A stretch of DNA of 64,000 nucleotides from Vibrio sp. 14G-20. Its GTDB lineage: Bacteria; Pseudomonadota; Gammaproteobacteria; Enterobacterales; Vibrionaceae. The stretch lies in the NCBI RefSeq assembly GCF_026241515.1, contig NZ_JAPHPW010000002.1, positions 124,001 to 188,000 of the forward strand, in the 5' to 3' direction. Position numbers and translations under genes: made by a program. Below the pieces are notes generated by a model. It ran no database searches. It was not told the DNA's origin and saw only the letters and a program-made list of their open reading frames with translations. Of this stretch, positions 9,063 to 16,458 are shown one piece after another (position 1 is the stretch's first letter; the number at the start of each line of letters is the position of its first letter).

Positions 9063-9308
9063 ATGACCATTCAACTAGATTCGAAGCAAAAGTCTGAGCT
9101 TACCCATACTCTTCAAAAATACCTCCAAGATGAACTCGATGTGGAGCTCGGCCAGTTCGACACGGAATTCTTGGTCGACTTCATAAGTAAAAAGTTTGGG
9201 GCGGTTTATTACAACAAAGGGATAGAAGACGCCCAAAAAGTAATGGAACGTAAAATGTTAGATATCTCAGATGAGCTTTACGAGATCGAACAGATCGTTG
9301 AAATCTAA
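9063..9308 (+). CDS. DUF2164 family small protein
   Basis: 81 residues from the ATG at 9063, which has a GGAA about seven bases upstream; an ATG at 9030 has no such site. The pattern (DSKQKSELTHTLQKYLQDELDVELG, then an FL.DFI segment and YYNKGIEDA) matches the DUF2164 family, small acidic and mostly helical soluble proteins of unknown role. It is a single gene with no clear operon partner. Confidence 0.72.
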   Translation: MTIQLDSKQKSELTHTLQKYLQDELDVELGQFDTEFLVDFISKKFGAVYYNKGIEDAQKVMERKMLDISDELYEIEQIVEI

Positions 9309-9325
9309 CGTTTAGCCCAAACTTG

Positions 9326-9386
9326 TTCAAATAATTTGAATAACTCGTTTAATTTGAAATGATGTTACCAATGTAAAGCTTGGTAA
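9326..9386. promoter_or_regulatory. Two dyads upstream of the cytochrome b561/YceI operon
   Basis: A perfect 15-bp palindrome TTCAAATAATTTGAA (9326-9340) is followed by another ATTTGAA half-site 18 bases later (9352-9358) and by a second dyad TTACCAA/TTGGTAA (9365-9386). The spacing suggests operator sites for dimeric regulators; which regulators is unknown. Confidence 0.45.
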
Positions 9387-9461
9387 ATAATATGTTACAC
9401 AAACTTGGTGTAGGGTACGCTTTTCGAAACTACACTACTCGTTAACATTCGGAAGAGATGC

Positions 9462-10001
9462 ATGGACAACAACGTTAGAAATTACAACCCTTTAGCAAGA
9501 GCGATGCATTGGATTTCAGCTCTCGCAGTATTTGGTTTATTTGGTGTAGGTCTGTGGATGGTTGATCTTTCATACTACAGCGAGTGGTACAAAACAGCAC
9601 CAGACTATCACCGTTCGGTAGGCATTCTTTTGGCTGCCGTTACTGTTATCCGCTTGGTTTGGAAACTAGTTACCGCGTCACCTAAAGTGGAAGGTAAAAG
9701 CTATGAAGTGGCAGCAGCAAAAATCGCTCACGGCTTCATGTACATCAACTTAGCGGTTTTATTTATTTCAGGTTATTTGATATCGACATCAGATGGCCGC
9801 GGGATAGAGGTATTCAACTGGTTCACTGTACCAAGTATGGGCGAACTGTTTGCAAACCAATCTGATCTCGCAGGTACGGTTCACTACTATGCTGCATGGG
9901 TACTGATCATTATGGCATCAGTGCACGCCTTAGCGGCGATAAAACACCACGTTATCGACAAAGACGATACGCTACGAAAAATGATAGGAGCTTCAAAATG
10001 A
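9462..10001 (+). CDS. Cytochrome b561 family di-haem membrane protein (YceJ-like)
   Basis: 179 residues with four TM helices, as usual for bacterial cytochrome b561. Candidate haem ligands are the His of AMHWISA (near 16), DYHRSVG (near 50), KIAHGFMY (near 90) and VHYYAAW or the late VHALAAIKHH. These proteins move electrons between the quinone pool and periplasmic partners. The gene overlaps the next by four bases (ATGA), giving the same order as E. coli yceJ-yceI. That makes coupled function with YceI likely, though the reaction is not known. Confidence 0.88.
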   Translation: MDNNVRNYNPLARAMHWISALAVFGLFGVGLWMVDLSYYSEWYKTAPDYHRSVGILLAAVTVIRLVWKLVTASPKVEGKSYEVAAAKIAHGFMYINLAVLFISGYLISTSDGRGIEVFNWFTVPSMGELFANQSDLAGTVHYYAAWVLIIMASVHALAAIKHHVIDKDDTLRKMIGASK

Positions 10002-10567
10002 AAAAGTCAATTATCGCTACAGGATTAGCATTTGCAATGGCAATGCCTTTCGCTGCGAACGCCGCTGATTACGTGATTGATACAAAAGGTGCGCATGCTT
10101 CAGTTAACTTTAAAGTTAGCCACCTAGGTTACAGCTTTATCCAAGGTCGTTTTAACACGTTCTCAGGTGACTTCTCATTTGATGAAAGCAATGTTGAAGC
10201 GTCTACAGTAAACGTAACAGTTGACACTACAAGCCTTGATTCAAACCACGCAGAACGTGATAAGCACATCCGTAGTGGCGATTTCATTGATGCTGGTAAG
10301 TTCTCTGATGCAACATTTAACAGTACAAAAGTGGTTGATAAAGGCGACGGAAAACTTGAAGTAATGGGCGACCTTAAACTTCACGGCGTAACTAAGCCTA
10401 TCGTTATCGAAGCTGAATTCATCGGTGCTGGTCAAGACCCATGGGGCGGTGAGCGTGCAGGTTTCGTTGGTACAACTCGTCTAGAGCTTGCTGACTTCAA
10501 CATTCCAGTAATGGGCGCTTCAAGCTACGTAGACATGGATCTACACGTTGAAGGTGTAAAGAAGTAA
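9998..10567 (+). CDS. yceI: YceI family periplasmic lipid-binding protein
   Basis: 189 residues from the ATG at 9998, chosen because it starts a clean signal peptide (MKKSIIATGLAFAMAMPFAANA) after AGGAG. The mature part is a lipocalin-like YceI domain: DTKGAHASVNFKVSHLGYS, then the sheet containing GRFNTFSGDFSFDE and VMGDLKLHGVTKP. Family members bind polyisoprenoids such as ubiquinone-8 in a hydrophobic pocket. The four-base overlap with the cytochrome b561 gene supports a shared quinone-related role. A terminator follows 100 bases later. Confidence 0.93.
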   Translation: MKKSIIATGLAFAMAMPFAANAADYVIDTKGAHASVNFKVSHLGYSFIQGRFNTFSGDFSFDESNVEASTVNVTVDTTSLDSNHAERDKHIRSGDFIDAGKFSDATFNSTKVVDKGDGKLEVMGDLKLHGVTKPIVIEAEFIGAGQDPWGGERAGFVGTTRLELADFNIPVMGASSYVDMDLHVEGVKK

Positions 10568-10670
10568 TCTAGCTATTGATGATTGCTGGCTGGTATCAAT
10601 CTTTTATGTAGCACCAAAAGTTGAATCGATACCTGAAACCTAGAAAGCAAAAGCAACAGTTAGAAAAGAG

Positions 10671-10703
10671 AAAGGCGCAAAGTATTCACTTTGCGCCTTT
10701 TTA
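10671..10703 (+). terminator. Intrinsic terminator of the yceI operon
   Basis: Stem AAAGGCGCAAAGT / ACTTTGCGCCTTT with a four-base loop and T tail. The left flank is also A-rich, so it could act on both strands. Confidence 0.85.
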
Positions 10704-10794
10704 TTATGGTAAATGGTAACGCGTTTAGATCTGTTTTGTGTCAAACCTTTAGTTGCGCTTTAAGCCACCATCTACTTTTAGCCAGTCAACGTTG

Positions 10795-10975
10795 CCATGA
10801 CTGATTTTCTAGGAGAACAACTAATCCCTAATTGTTCAACCTTGTCCTAGTTAGCTAATCACTTCCTAGTAAAACAGTCGCTAGCTACACGTTTCCTAGT
10901 TAAACCGTTGCAAGTTAATCCACTGTAGATTGAGCCACAGTAAGATAAACCCTTAGCCAGTTAAGCCGTTTCTAG
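10795..10975. repeat. Degenerate short-repeat tract beside the channel-CBS gene
   Basis: The gap before the stop codon holds several imperfect copies of a unit resembling TTTCCTAGTTAAACCGTTGC: around 10852 (gtcctagttagctaatc), 10863 (cttcctagtaaaacagtcgc), 10890 (tttcctagttaaaccgttgc) and 10950 (ttagccagttaagccgtttc). The last copy runs into the end of the coding sequence. No gene is seen here. Confidence 0.4.
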
Positions 10976-12412
10976 TTCCGCTTTTGGTACTACGTTTAGA
11001 CGGTCACCGTAGATTGGGCGAAGAGCTTGCATCACTTCAGTGCGAGTAAGAACACCTACCATCGCACCGTTTTCCAATACTGGAAGCATATGTGGTTGGC
11101 TTACTTTCATCGCTTTTGCACGCTCTTCTAGAGAAAGAGAAGTCAGGCGAGTTGCGAAGCCCATACTTGTAGTTGGGTACAGTTGCTCTTTGTCGATGCA
11201 TAGGAACTCAGCAACATCTACTAGCTTGTCGTTTGCATCGATTGCCACAACGTCGCGGCTCATTAGGTCTACGACTTTCTGGCCTTTAGTTGGAATGTAA
11301 TCTTGACACCAAAGGTCAACCATTACGTCATGAACAGAGAAGATACCAACTAGACGGCCTTCAACATCGCAAACAGGTGCGCTAACAAGTTGCGCGTCTA
11401 AAAGTGAATCAATTGCCACTGATGTTGGCATTTCTACGCTCAGTGTAATTGGTTGAGTGTTCATGATTTGCTTGATAGTAGTTGCTGTGTTCATAGTAAT
11501 TTCCTTAACTGACGTAATTTCTGTTGTTTGTGTAATAGCGGTAATTTTTGCTGCTTTAAGTTGTGGGCGACGGTAGATACTCCAATTAGCTAAGCCGACC
11601 AATACTGAACCACCTACGATGTTGCCGATTGTCACTGGTATTAAGTTTGCGGTAACAAATTGCACAACGTTTAAGTCTGCGTACTGCGCCGGTGTCGCGC
11701 CGATTTGCATCCAGAAGCTTTCTGGTGCGAATGCTTGAATCGTGATGCCTAGTGGCACCATGAACATATTCGCCACACAGTGTTCAAAGCCTGAGCTTAC
11801 GAACATTGCAACGGGTAACACGGTCATCATTGCTTTAGTCATTGCGTTAGCAGAACTGAACGTTAACCAAATAGCTAAACACACCAATAAGTTACAAAGC
11901 ACACCCAAAGCAAACGCTTGAACAGGGCTGTGGTGTAGCTTGTGTTGAGCAATGTTTAGAGCGTTTAAGCCCCATTGCCCGCTATCCAGTTGATATAAGC
12001 CTGCGGCGCTTACTAAAGCCAATAGGAACATGGCACCGATAAAGTTACCGACATACACCTTGCCCCAGATAGACAGCATCTTAGTGAAGGTTATTTGCTT
12101 ATTAGCCCATGAGATGCTCGATAACACTGAGCTGGTAAACAGCTCACCGCCGCAAATCACAATCAAGATCAAACCCATACTGAATGCAAGACCGCCGGCT
12201 AAGCGACTTAATCCCCATCCAGCATCAGCGCTGCCCGTGGTTACCGTGATGTAGAATAGAAAAGCAAGCCCGATGAATGCGCCAGCCATGATTGCCAAAC
12301 TCAATGTCATGCTGCTGGTTTTATTTGCTTTGCTTAATGCAAACTTTTCTGCTTCCGCCATCATTTCTGTTGGTGAGAACAGTTGATGATTTTCAGAAGT
12401 GCTGGTTGCCAT
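10961..12412 (-). CDS. Formate/nitrite transporter domain fused to a CBS-domain pair
   Basis: 483 residues. Residues 10-275 are a formate/nitrite transporter (FNT) channel like FocA or NirC, with six TM helices; the conserved FSSGFEHCVANMF-type segment (here VSSGFEHCVANMFM) is present. After a linker rich in Thr and Ile, residues 307-470 hold two CBS domains, which in other proteins sense adenine nucleotides. Normal FNT channels end near residue 280, so this is a fusion and may be gated by cell energy state. A ribosome-binding site and in-frame ATG lie at the domain junction. The gene is divergent from a LysR regulator. The anion moved (formate, nitrite or another small acid) is not certain. 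Confidence 0.88.
   Translation of the reverse strand: MATSTSENHQLFSPTEMMAEAEKFALSKANKTSSMTLSLAIMAGAFIGLAFLFYITVTTGSADAGWGLSRLAGGLAFSMGLILIVICGGELFTSSVLSSISWANKQITFTKMLSIWGKVYVGNFIGAMFLLALVSAAGLYQLDSGQWGLNALNIAQHKLHHSPVQAFALGVLCNLLVCLAIWLTFSSANAMTKAMMTVLPVAMFVSSGFEHCVANMFMVPLGITIQAFAPESFWMQIGATPAQYADLNVVQFVTANLIPVTIGNIVGGSVLVGLANWSIYRRPQLKAAKITAITQTTEITSVKEITMNTATTIKQIMNTQPITLSVEMPTSVAIDSLLDAQLVSAPVCDVEGRLVGIFSVHDVMVDLWCQDYIPTKGQKVVDLMSRDVVAIDANDKLVDVAEFLCIDKEQLYPTTSMGFATRLTSLSLEERAKAMKVSQPHMLPVLENGAMVGVLTRTEVMQALRPIYGDRLNVVPKAELETA
11494..11506 (-). promoter_or_regulatory. Internal ribosome-binding site and start codon at the FNT-CBS junction
   Basis: On the minus strand AAGGA (11506-11502) is followed after seven bases by an in-frame ATG whose first base is 11494, codon 307. 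Translation from here would give a separate 177-residue protein made only of the CBS pair. Confidence 0.5.
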
Positions 12413-12671
12413 ATCCCCCCCTTGAACAATCCGTCATGTGTAATTCCTAGTGTTAATGACTTGGTTAATCAGTAATGTTTTGCAGGGCTCGTTGTGTCCT
12501 GCCATTTCAGATTAGGGCGTTGAGGGGTAGAGGTAAAATTGATAATTTTTAGAAACCACATCAAATTTATTGATATAGATTTGGTTACGCGTAGAATGAA
12601 ATTGATTGCTCATCGGCTTTATAAAAAACGAGCATCAGGACACAAATAATTAAAAGCATTAAGGATGAATT

Positions 12672-13577
12672 TTGCGTTATTCATTAAAGCAACTCGCGGT
12701 ATTTGATGCAGTAGCAGACTCCGGGAGCGTTAGTCAGGCAGCAGACAAATTGGCGTTGACTCAGTCGGCGACAAGTATGTCTCTTGCACAGTTGGAAAAA
12801 ATGCTCGGCAGGCCTTTGTTTGAAAGGCAGGGCAAGCAAATGGCTTTGACTCATTGGGGCATGTGGTTAAGACCAAAAGCGAAGCGTTTACTGCAAGATG
12901 CGCAGCAAATTGAGATGGGTTTTTACGAGCAGCATTTGTTGAGTGGCGAACTCAAATTAGGTGCTAGCCAAACCCCAGCGGAACACCTCGTTCCGGATCT
13001 CATCAGTATTATTGATAACGACTTTCCTGAGATGCGAATCTCGCTCGGCGTACAAAGTACCGATGCTGTCATTGATGGTGTATTAGATTATCAATATGAC
13101 TTAGGCGTTATCGAAGGTCGTTGTGATGACAACAGGGTTCACCAAGAAGTGTGGTGTACAGACCATTTAACGGTGGTTGCATCGGCTCATCACCCGTTTG
13201 CGAAGCGTGAACGAGTAAGCTTGGCACAATTAGAACAAGCAAAGTGGGTATTACGTGAACATGGTTCAGGTACTCGCAAAGTTTTTGATAGCTCTATTCA
13301 CCATTTAATTGGCGATCTCGATGTTTGGCGAGAGTATGAACACGTTCCTGTTTTAAGAAGTTTGGTTGCAAACGGCCCATATTTAACGTGTTTACCTTAT
13401 CTAGATGTCGAACAGTTTGTTGAGTCAGGCCAACTGGTGACGTTGAATGTTCCTGAGCTGGAAATGGAAAGAACCTTGTCCTTTATTTGGCGCGCTGACA
13501 TGGCAGAGAACCCACTTGCTGAATGTATCAAGCGTGAAGGTAAGCGCATGATGAAAGGCAAACGGTCGGTTCTTTAA
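12672..13577 (+). CDS. LysR-family transcriptional regulator
   Basis: 301 residues: an N-terminal winged helix-turn-helix (residues 3-60, VSQAADKLALTQSATSMSLAQLE) and a periplasmic-binding-protein-like effector domain (about 90-295). It resembles the YeiE/CbbR branch. The start is a TTG at 12672, seven bases after AAGGA; the nearby ATG at 12665 is out of frame. It is divergent from the FNT-CBS gene, the classic layout for a LysR protein that controls its neighbour. The effector is unknown. Confidence 0.9.
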   Translation: MRYSLKQLAVFDAVADSGSVSQAADKLALTQSATSMSLAQLEKMLGRPLFERQGKQMALTHWGMWLRPKAKRLLQDAQQIEMGFYEQHLLSGELKLGASQTPAEHLVPDLISIIDNDFPEMRISLGVQSTDAVIDGVLDYQYDLGVIEGRCDDNRVHQEVWCTDHLTVVASAHHPFAKRERVSLAQLEQAKWVLREHGSGTRKVFDSSIHHLIGDLDVWREYEHVPVLRSLVANGPYLTCLPYLDVEQFVESGQLVTLNVPELEMERTLSFIWRADMAENPLAECIKREGKRMMKGKRSVL

Positions 13578-13781
13578 CCTAGATTTGATAAAATACTAAT
13601 AACTAAATATGTTGAATAAGCGATTCCGGTCTCTATCTAGTGATAAATGCACAATTGCATACATTATTAATGTGATCGTGATCGGCTAAACAAGGGCTAT
13701 CTTCCCATAGTATGCTTACTTGATTTTAAGTGAGGCTAAATCCGGTTGCGATAAATTGCGTAATTAGGCTTTAGAAATAGT

Positions 13782-14276
13782 ATGAGTACATTAGTCGCGA
13801 TTTCATTAACAACAGGTATTTTGTCAGGTCTATGGGGATGGATAGCTATCTCTTTCGGCTTATTGTCATGGGCAGGTTTTTTAGGTTGCACCAGTTATTT
13901 TGCTTCGCCAACCGGCGGTGTAAAAGGATTGGCAGGTAGCTTACTAACTAACATGACCGGCGTATTCTGGGCAATGGTGATTATAGAAAGCTCTACCTTC
14001 GCAGGGTTAGAGATTTTAGGCTATGTGATTACTGCTATTGTGGCTTTCTTCATGTGCATTCAAGCGAAACAAGCGTGGCTAGGTTATATCCCAGGAACCT
14101 TTATTGGTTGTTGTGCGACGTTTGCGGCAGGTGGCGATTGGCAACTTGTCGTGCCATCTTTACTGCTTGGTGGTGTATTCGGATACTTGATGAAAGCAAC
14201 GGGACTATGGCTTCACGAGAAATCGACTCAATCTTCGGAAGTTGTTGAACAACACGCTAAACAGGCAAAGGCTTAA
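13782..14276 (+). CDS. DUF1097 inner membrane protein (YcdZ-like)
   Basis: 164 residues with five or so TM helices and a short charged C-terminal tail. The sequence (GLWGWIAISFGLLSWAGFLG, then the Gly-rich SPTGGVKGLAGSLLTNMTG) fits the DUF1097/YcdZ family of unknown function. It follows the LysR gene after 204 bases, so it probably has its own promoter, and a terminator follows. A role in moving a small molecule is possible but not shown. Confidence 0.8.
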   Translation: MSTLVAISLTTGILSGLWGWIAISFGLLSWAGFLGCTSYFASPTGGVKGLAGSLLTNMTGVFWAMVIIESSTFAGLEILGYVITAIVAFFMCIQAKQAWLGYIPGTFIGCCATFAAGGDWQLVVPSLLLGGVFGYLMKATGLWLHEKSTQSSEVVEQHAKQAKA

Positions 14277-14354
14277 TTCGTTAACCTGACTCTAGTTTAG
14301 CCACTGTGAACTCTTGCAAGATAACCCCCAATTAATTTGTATATCGATTTATAC

Positions 14355-14381
14355 AGGCACACCGTTTGGTGTGCCTTTTTT
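14355..14381 (+). terminator. Intrinsic terminator of the DUF1097 gene
   Basis: Nine-bp stem AGGCACACC / GGTGTGCCT with loop gttt and a T run. Confidence 0.88.
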
Positions 14382-14453
14382 GTTTTGGTTTAGGCAATAA
14401 ACTAAAGATTTCATCAGCAGAGCAACTGATAGCATCTATAAAACAAATATTGC

Positions 14454-16220
14454 TTAGGTATTTCCGTTTGCCATAGTGATTACGCGTTTTAACGTCCACC
14501 TTAGCAATAATGGAATACATTCTTGTCCTTGATTTTCGCAATGAGAAACTATCGCCAATGCGAGGTCAGGTTTTGCGTGCTTCTTCAATACCTTGGCGAC
14601 CACTTTCTTAGGAGGGATAGGGTGATCGTATGGAATCTTCACCATGTCACGGAAAAAATTCTCGAAGCCGTTCATATACAAGTAATGTTCTATGTCTTTA
14701 TCAGGCAATTCAGTTAAGCGGTGTCGTTCTTGGTCATTACCAAGCTTTGATAAAACGGTCGCTGCGTATTTTTTACCTGCTGCATCGCCGTCAGTCACCA
14801 CATGCCAATCGATACCAAACTCTTGAGCGACTTTAATCAGCGCTTTTAGCCCCGATTGAGCAAACTCAATAATTTGCACACCTTCCGCTGCAAGGTTATA
14901 TCCGCACTGGTTGGCTAACTCATTAAACAGCCAAACTTCGGTTTCCCCCTCTACTAATAGCCAGCAACGCGCAAACAGTGCTCCTGAACGGTGAAAGCGA
15001 ATATGGAAACCAATTCGACGAAGTTCATCTTTACTGAAGTGATTCATGTTGAGTTGATTCGCGATGGTTTTGTCGGACTGACGAACCAATCGACGAATCG
15101 ATTGTAAAGGCACAGCTGCGAGTAGATCGCCACTGTTAGTGGTTAGGATTTTCTGCATAGGCAATTTCTGCATCAAACTCCAAGCCCTTGCCAAGTGGGT
15201 TGGGTGTAATCGACCTTCGGGATCTTCTAGGATCAAAAGAGGGCGCGCACATCGTCTTAAGTCATTTGGCCCTTTAGCCTGTAGGTAAGCGTTCAGTAAC
15301 CCCATGAATAATAAGCGAGTTTGTTTATTTTTCGTTTCTTCGACGAGCTGATGAATACTCTGATCATTAGCACCAGCAGAATACAATAAGCCATCCCTCT
15401 GTTTTCTTGGGTTACGACGAGAATTACTCTTAAAAGAGAAGTAGTGCTCTATCAAACTCTGCATCGAATCAAGGCTACTGCGCATTTCGCCTTTATTAAC
15501 ATGACCAGGGATTGCCATTAAGCGACGACAGGTATTATCAATGCGTTTTTCTATTCTAGCCTGACGTCCATTTCCGTTGCCGTTTCCATTTCCGCTAGAG
15601 TTAACAGCACTGCCATTGTTGGCGTGATTACCGTTCCCAATTCCATTAGAGCTGACGTTGGAGTCTCCATTAGAACCAACATTAACAACGGCATTCTGAT
15701 TGATTGTTTTACTGTTGAAAGGACGATCAAAGTGCCTTGCATCACGCAAACGGATGACGGGATGTAAGGTCATTAATTCTTGAGCGAGTTTTTCAGAATG
15801 ATGAAGCTTGAGCGGATTACCGTCCAAACCAAGAAACGCGTAATGTGTGGTGGTCTCATATTGTTCCAACGTCGCGCTAATTCGATAATAGATGCGAAAT
15901 ACGCCAAACTCATCTTGAACCCAAATAGGTTTGAGTTTGCGATAACGGCCTGCGTTAAGTTCGCTCTTGTCGTTAGCTTTTAATGCGAGAACAATTTGAA
16001 GATGTTGAGACTGTGGGTGTGAGACGGAGTAATCGACATGAAAATCGGTCATTTCAAAGTGATATGGCACACCGTCTGAGGGAAGAACGACGGATAGGGC
16101 ATCCAATAATGAAGACTTACCCCAAGTATTTTCACCAATAAGCGTGGTTAGCTCGTCAAACGCGAGTGACATGCGCTTGATACCTCGAAAGCCAGAAATC
16201 TCGATTCTTTCTAGTTGCAT
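14454..16220 (-). CDS. OLD-family ATP-dependent endonuclease (YbjD-like)
   Basis: 588 residues. The N-terminal AAA/ABC-type ATPase has a Walker A of unusual form, GENTWGKSS (residues 29-37). The Walker B region is LLILEDPEGRLHP. A C-terminal Toprim nuclease domain starts near 420 with VEGETE and continues with DGDAAGKKY near 475. Members of this class cut DNA using metal ions and ATP, and some serve in phage defence. An Asn/Gly/Ser-rich insert at about residues 173-219 interrupts the ATPase domain and is missing from the typical 550-residue YbjD. It is a single gene; its biological role is unknown. Confidence 0.85.
   Translation of the reverse strand: MQLERIEISGFRGIKRMSLAFDELTTLIGENTWGKSSLLDALSVVLPSDGVPYHFEMTDFHVDYSVSHPQSQHLQIVLALKANDKSELNAGRYRKLKPIWVQDEFGVFRIYYRISATLEQYETTTHYAFLGLDGNPLKLHHSEKLAQELMTLHPVIRLRDARHFDRPFNSKTINQNAVVNVGSNGDSNVSSNGIGNGNHANNGSAVNSSGNGNGNGNGRQARIEKRIDNTCRRLMAIPGHVNKGEMRSSLDSMQSLIEHYFSFKSNSRRNPRKQRDGLLYSAGANDQSIHQLVEETKNKQTRLLFMGLLNAYLQAKGPNDLRRCARPLLILEDPEGRLHPTHLARAWSLMQKLPMQKILTTNSGDLLAAVPLQSIRRLVRQSDKTIANQLNMNHFSKDELRRIGFHIRFHRSGALFARCWLLVEGETEVWLFNELANQCGYNLAAEGVQIIEFAQSGLKALIKVAQEFGIDWHVVTDGDAAGKKYAATVLSKLGNDQERHRLTELPDKDIEHYLYMNGFENFFRDMVKIPYDHPIPPKKVVAKVLKKHAKPDLALAIVSHCENQGQECIPLLLRWTLKRVITMANGNT
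15565..15705 (-). repeat. Low-complexity Gly-Asn repeat insert within the OLD nuclease
   Basis: This stretch codes for about 45 residues made almost only of Gly, Asn, Ser and Val, ending in an alternating Gly-Asn run before RQARIEKR. At DNA level it is an imperfect hexamer-like repeat of ttccgt/ttccat, a form that can change length by slippage. Confidence 0.7.
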
Positions 16221-16458
16221 AGGCTTACTCCTAACGGAAGGCTCTGCTAATTGTTTGAAAGCTAACAGATATCTTTAATCATAATCGAAAATCACCAATT
16301 CGGTATGCTCATCGGTCACAAAACCCATTGATTATTTATACGGTGCAAAATGAGATTTTTGATCTATCTCGAGTATTTTTTTGCAGTGCAGTTTCATAAA
16401 ATTCACGATTCTGTCATGATTCTCGACCTAGTATGAAGGGACAAAGAGAGAAGAAAAT

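Noticed and set aside
9896..9997. N-terminal extension of the YceI gene
   Set aside because: It overlaps the cytochrome b561 gene in another frame and would place 34 polar residues before an excellent signal peptide.
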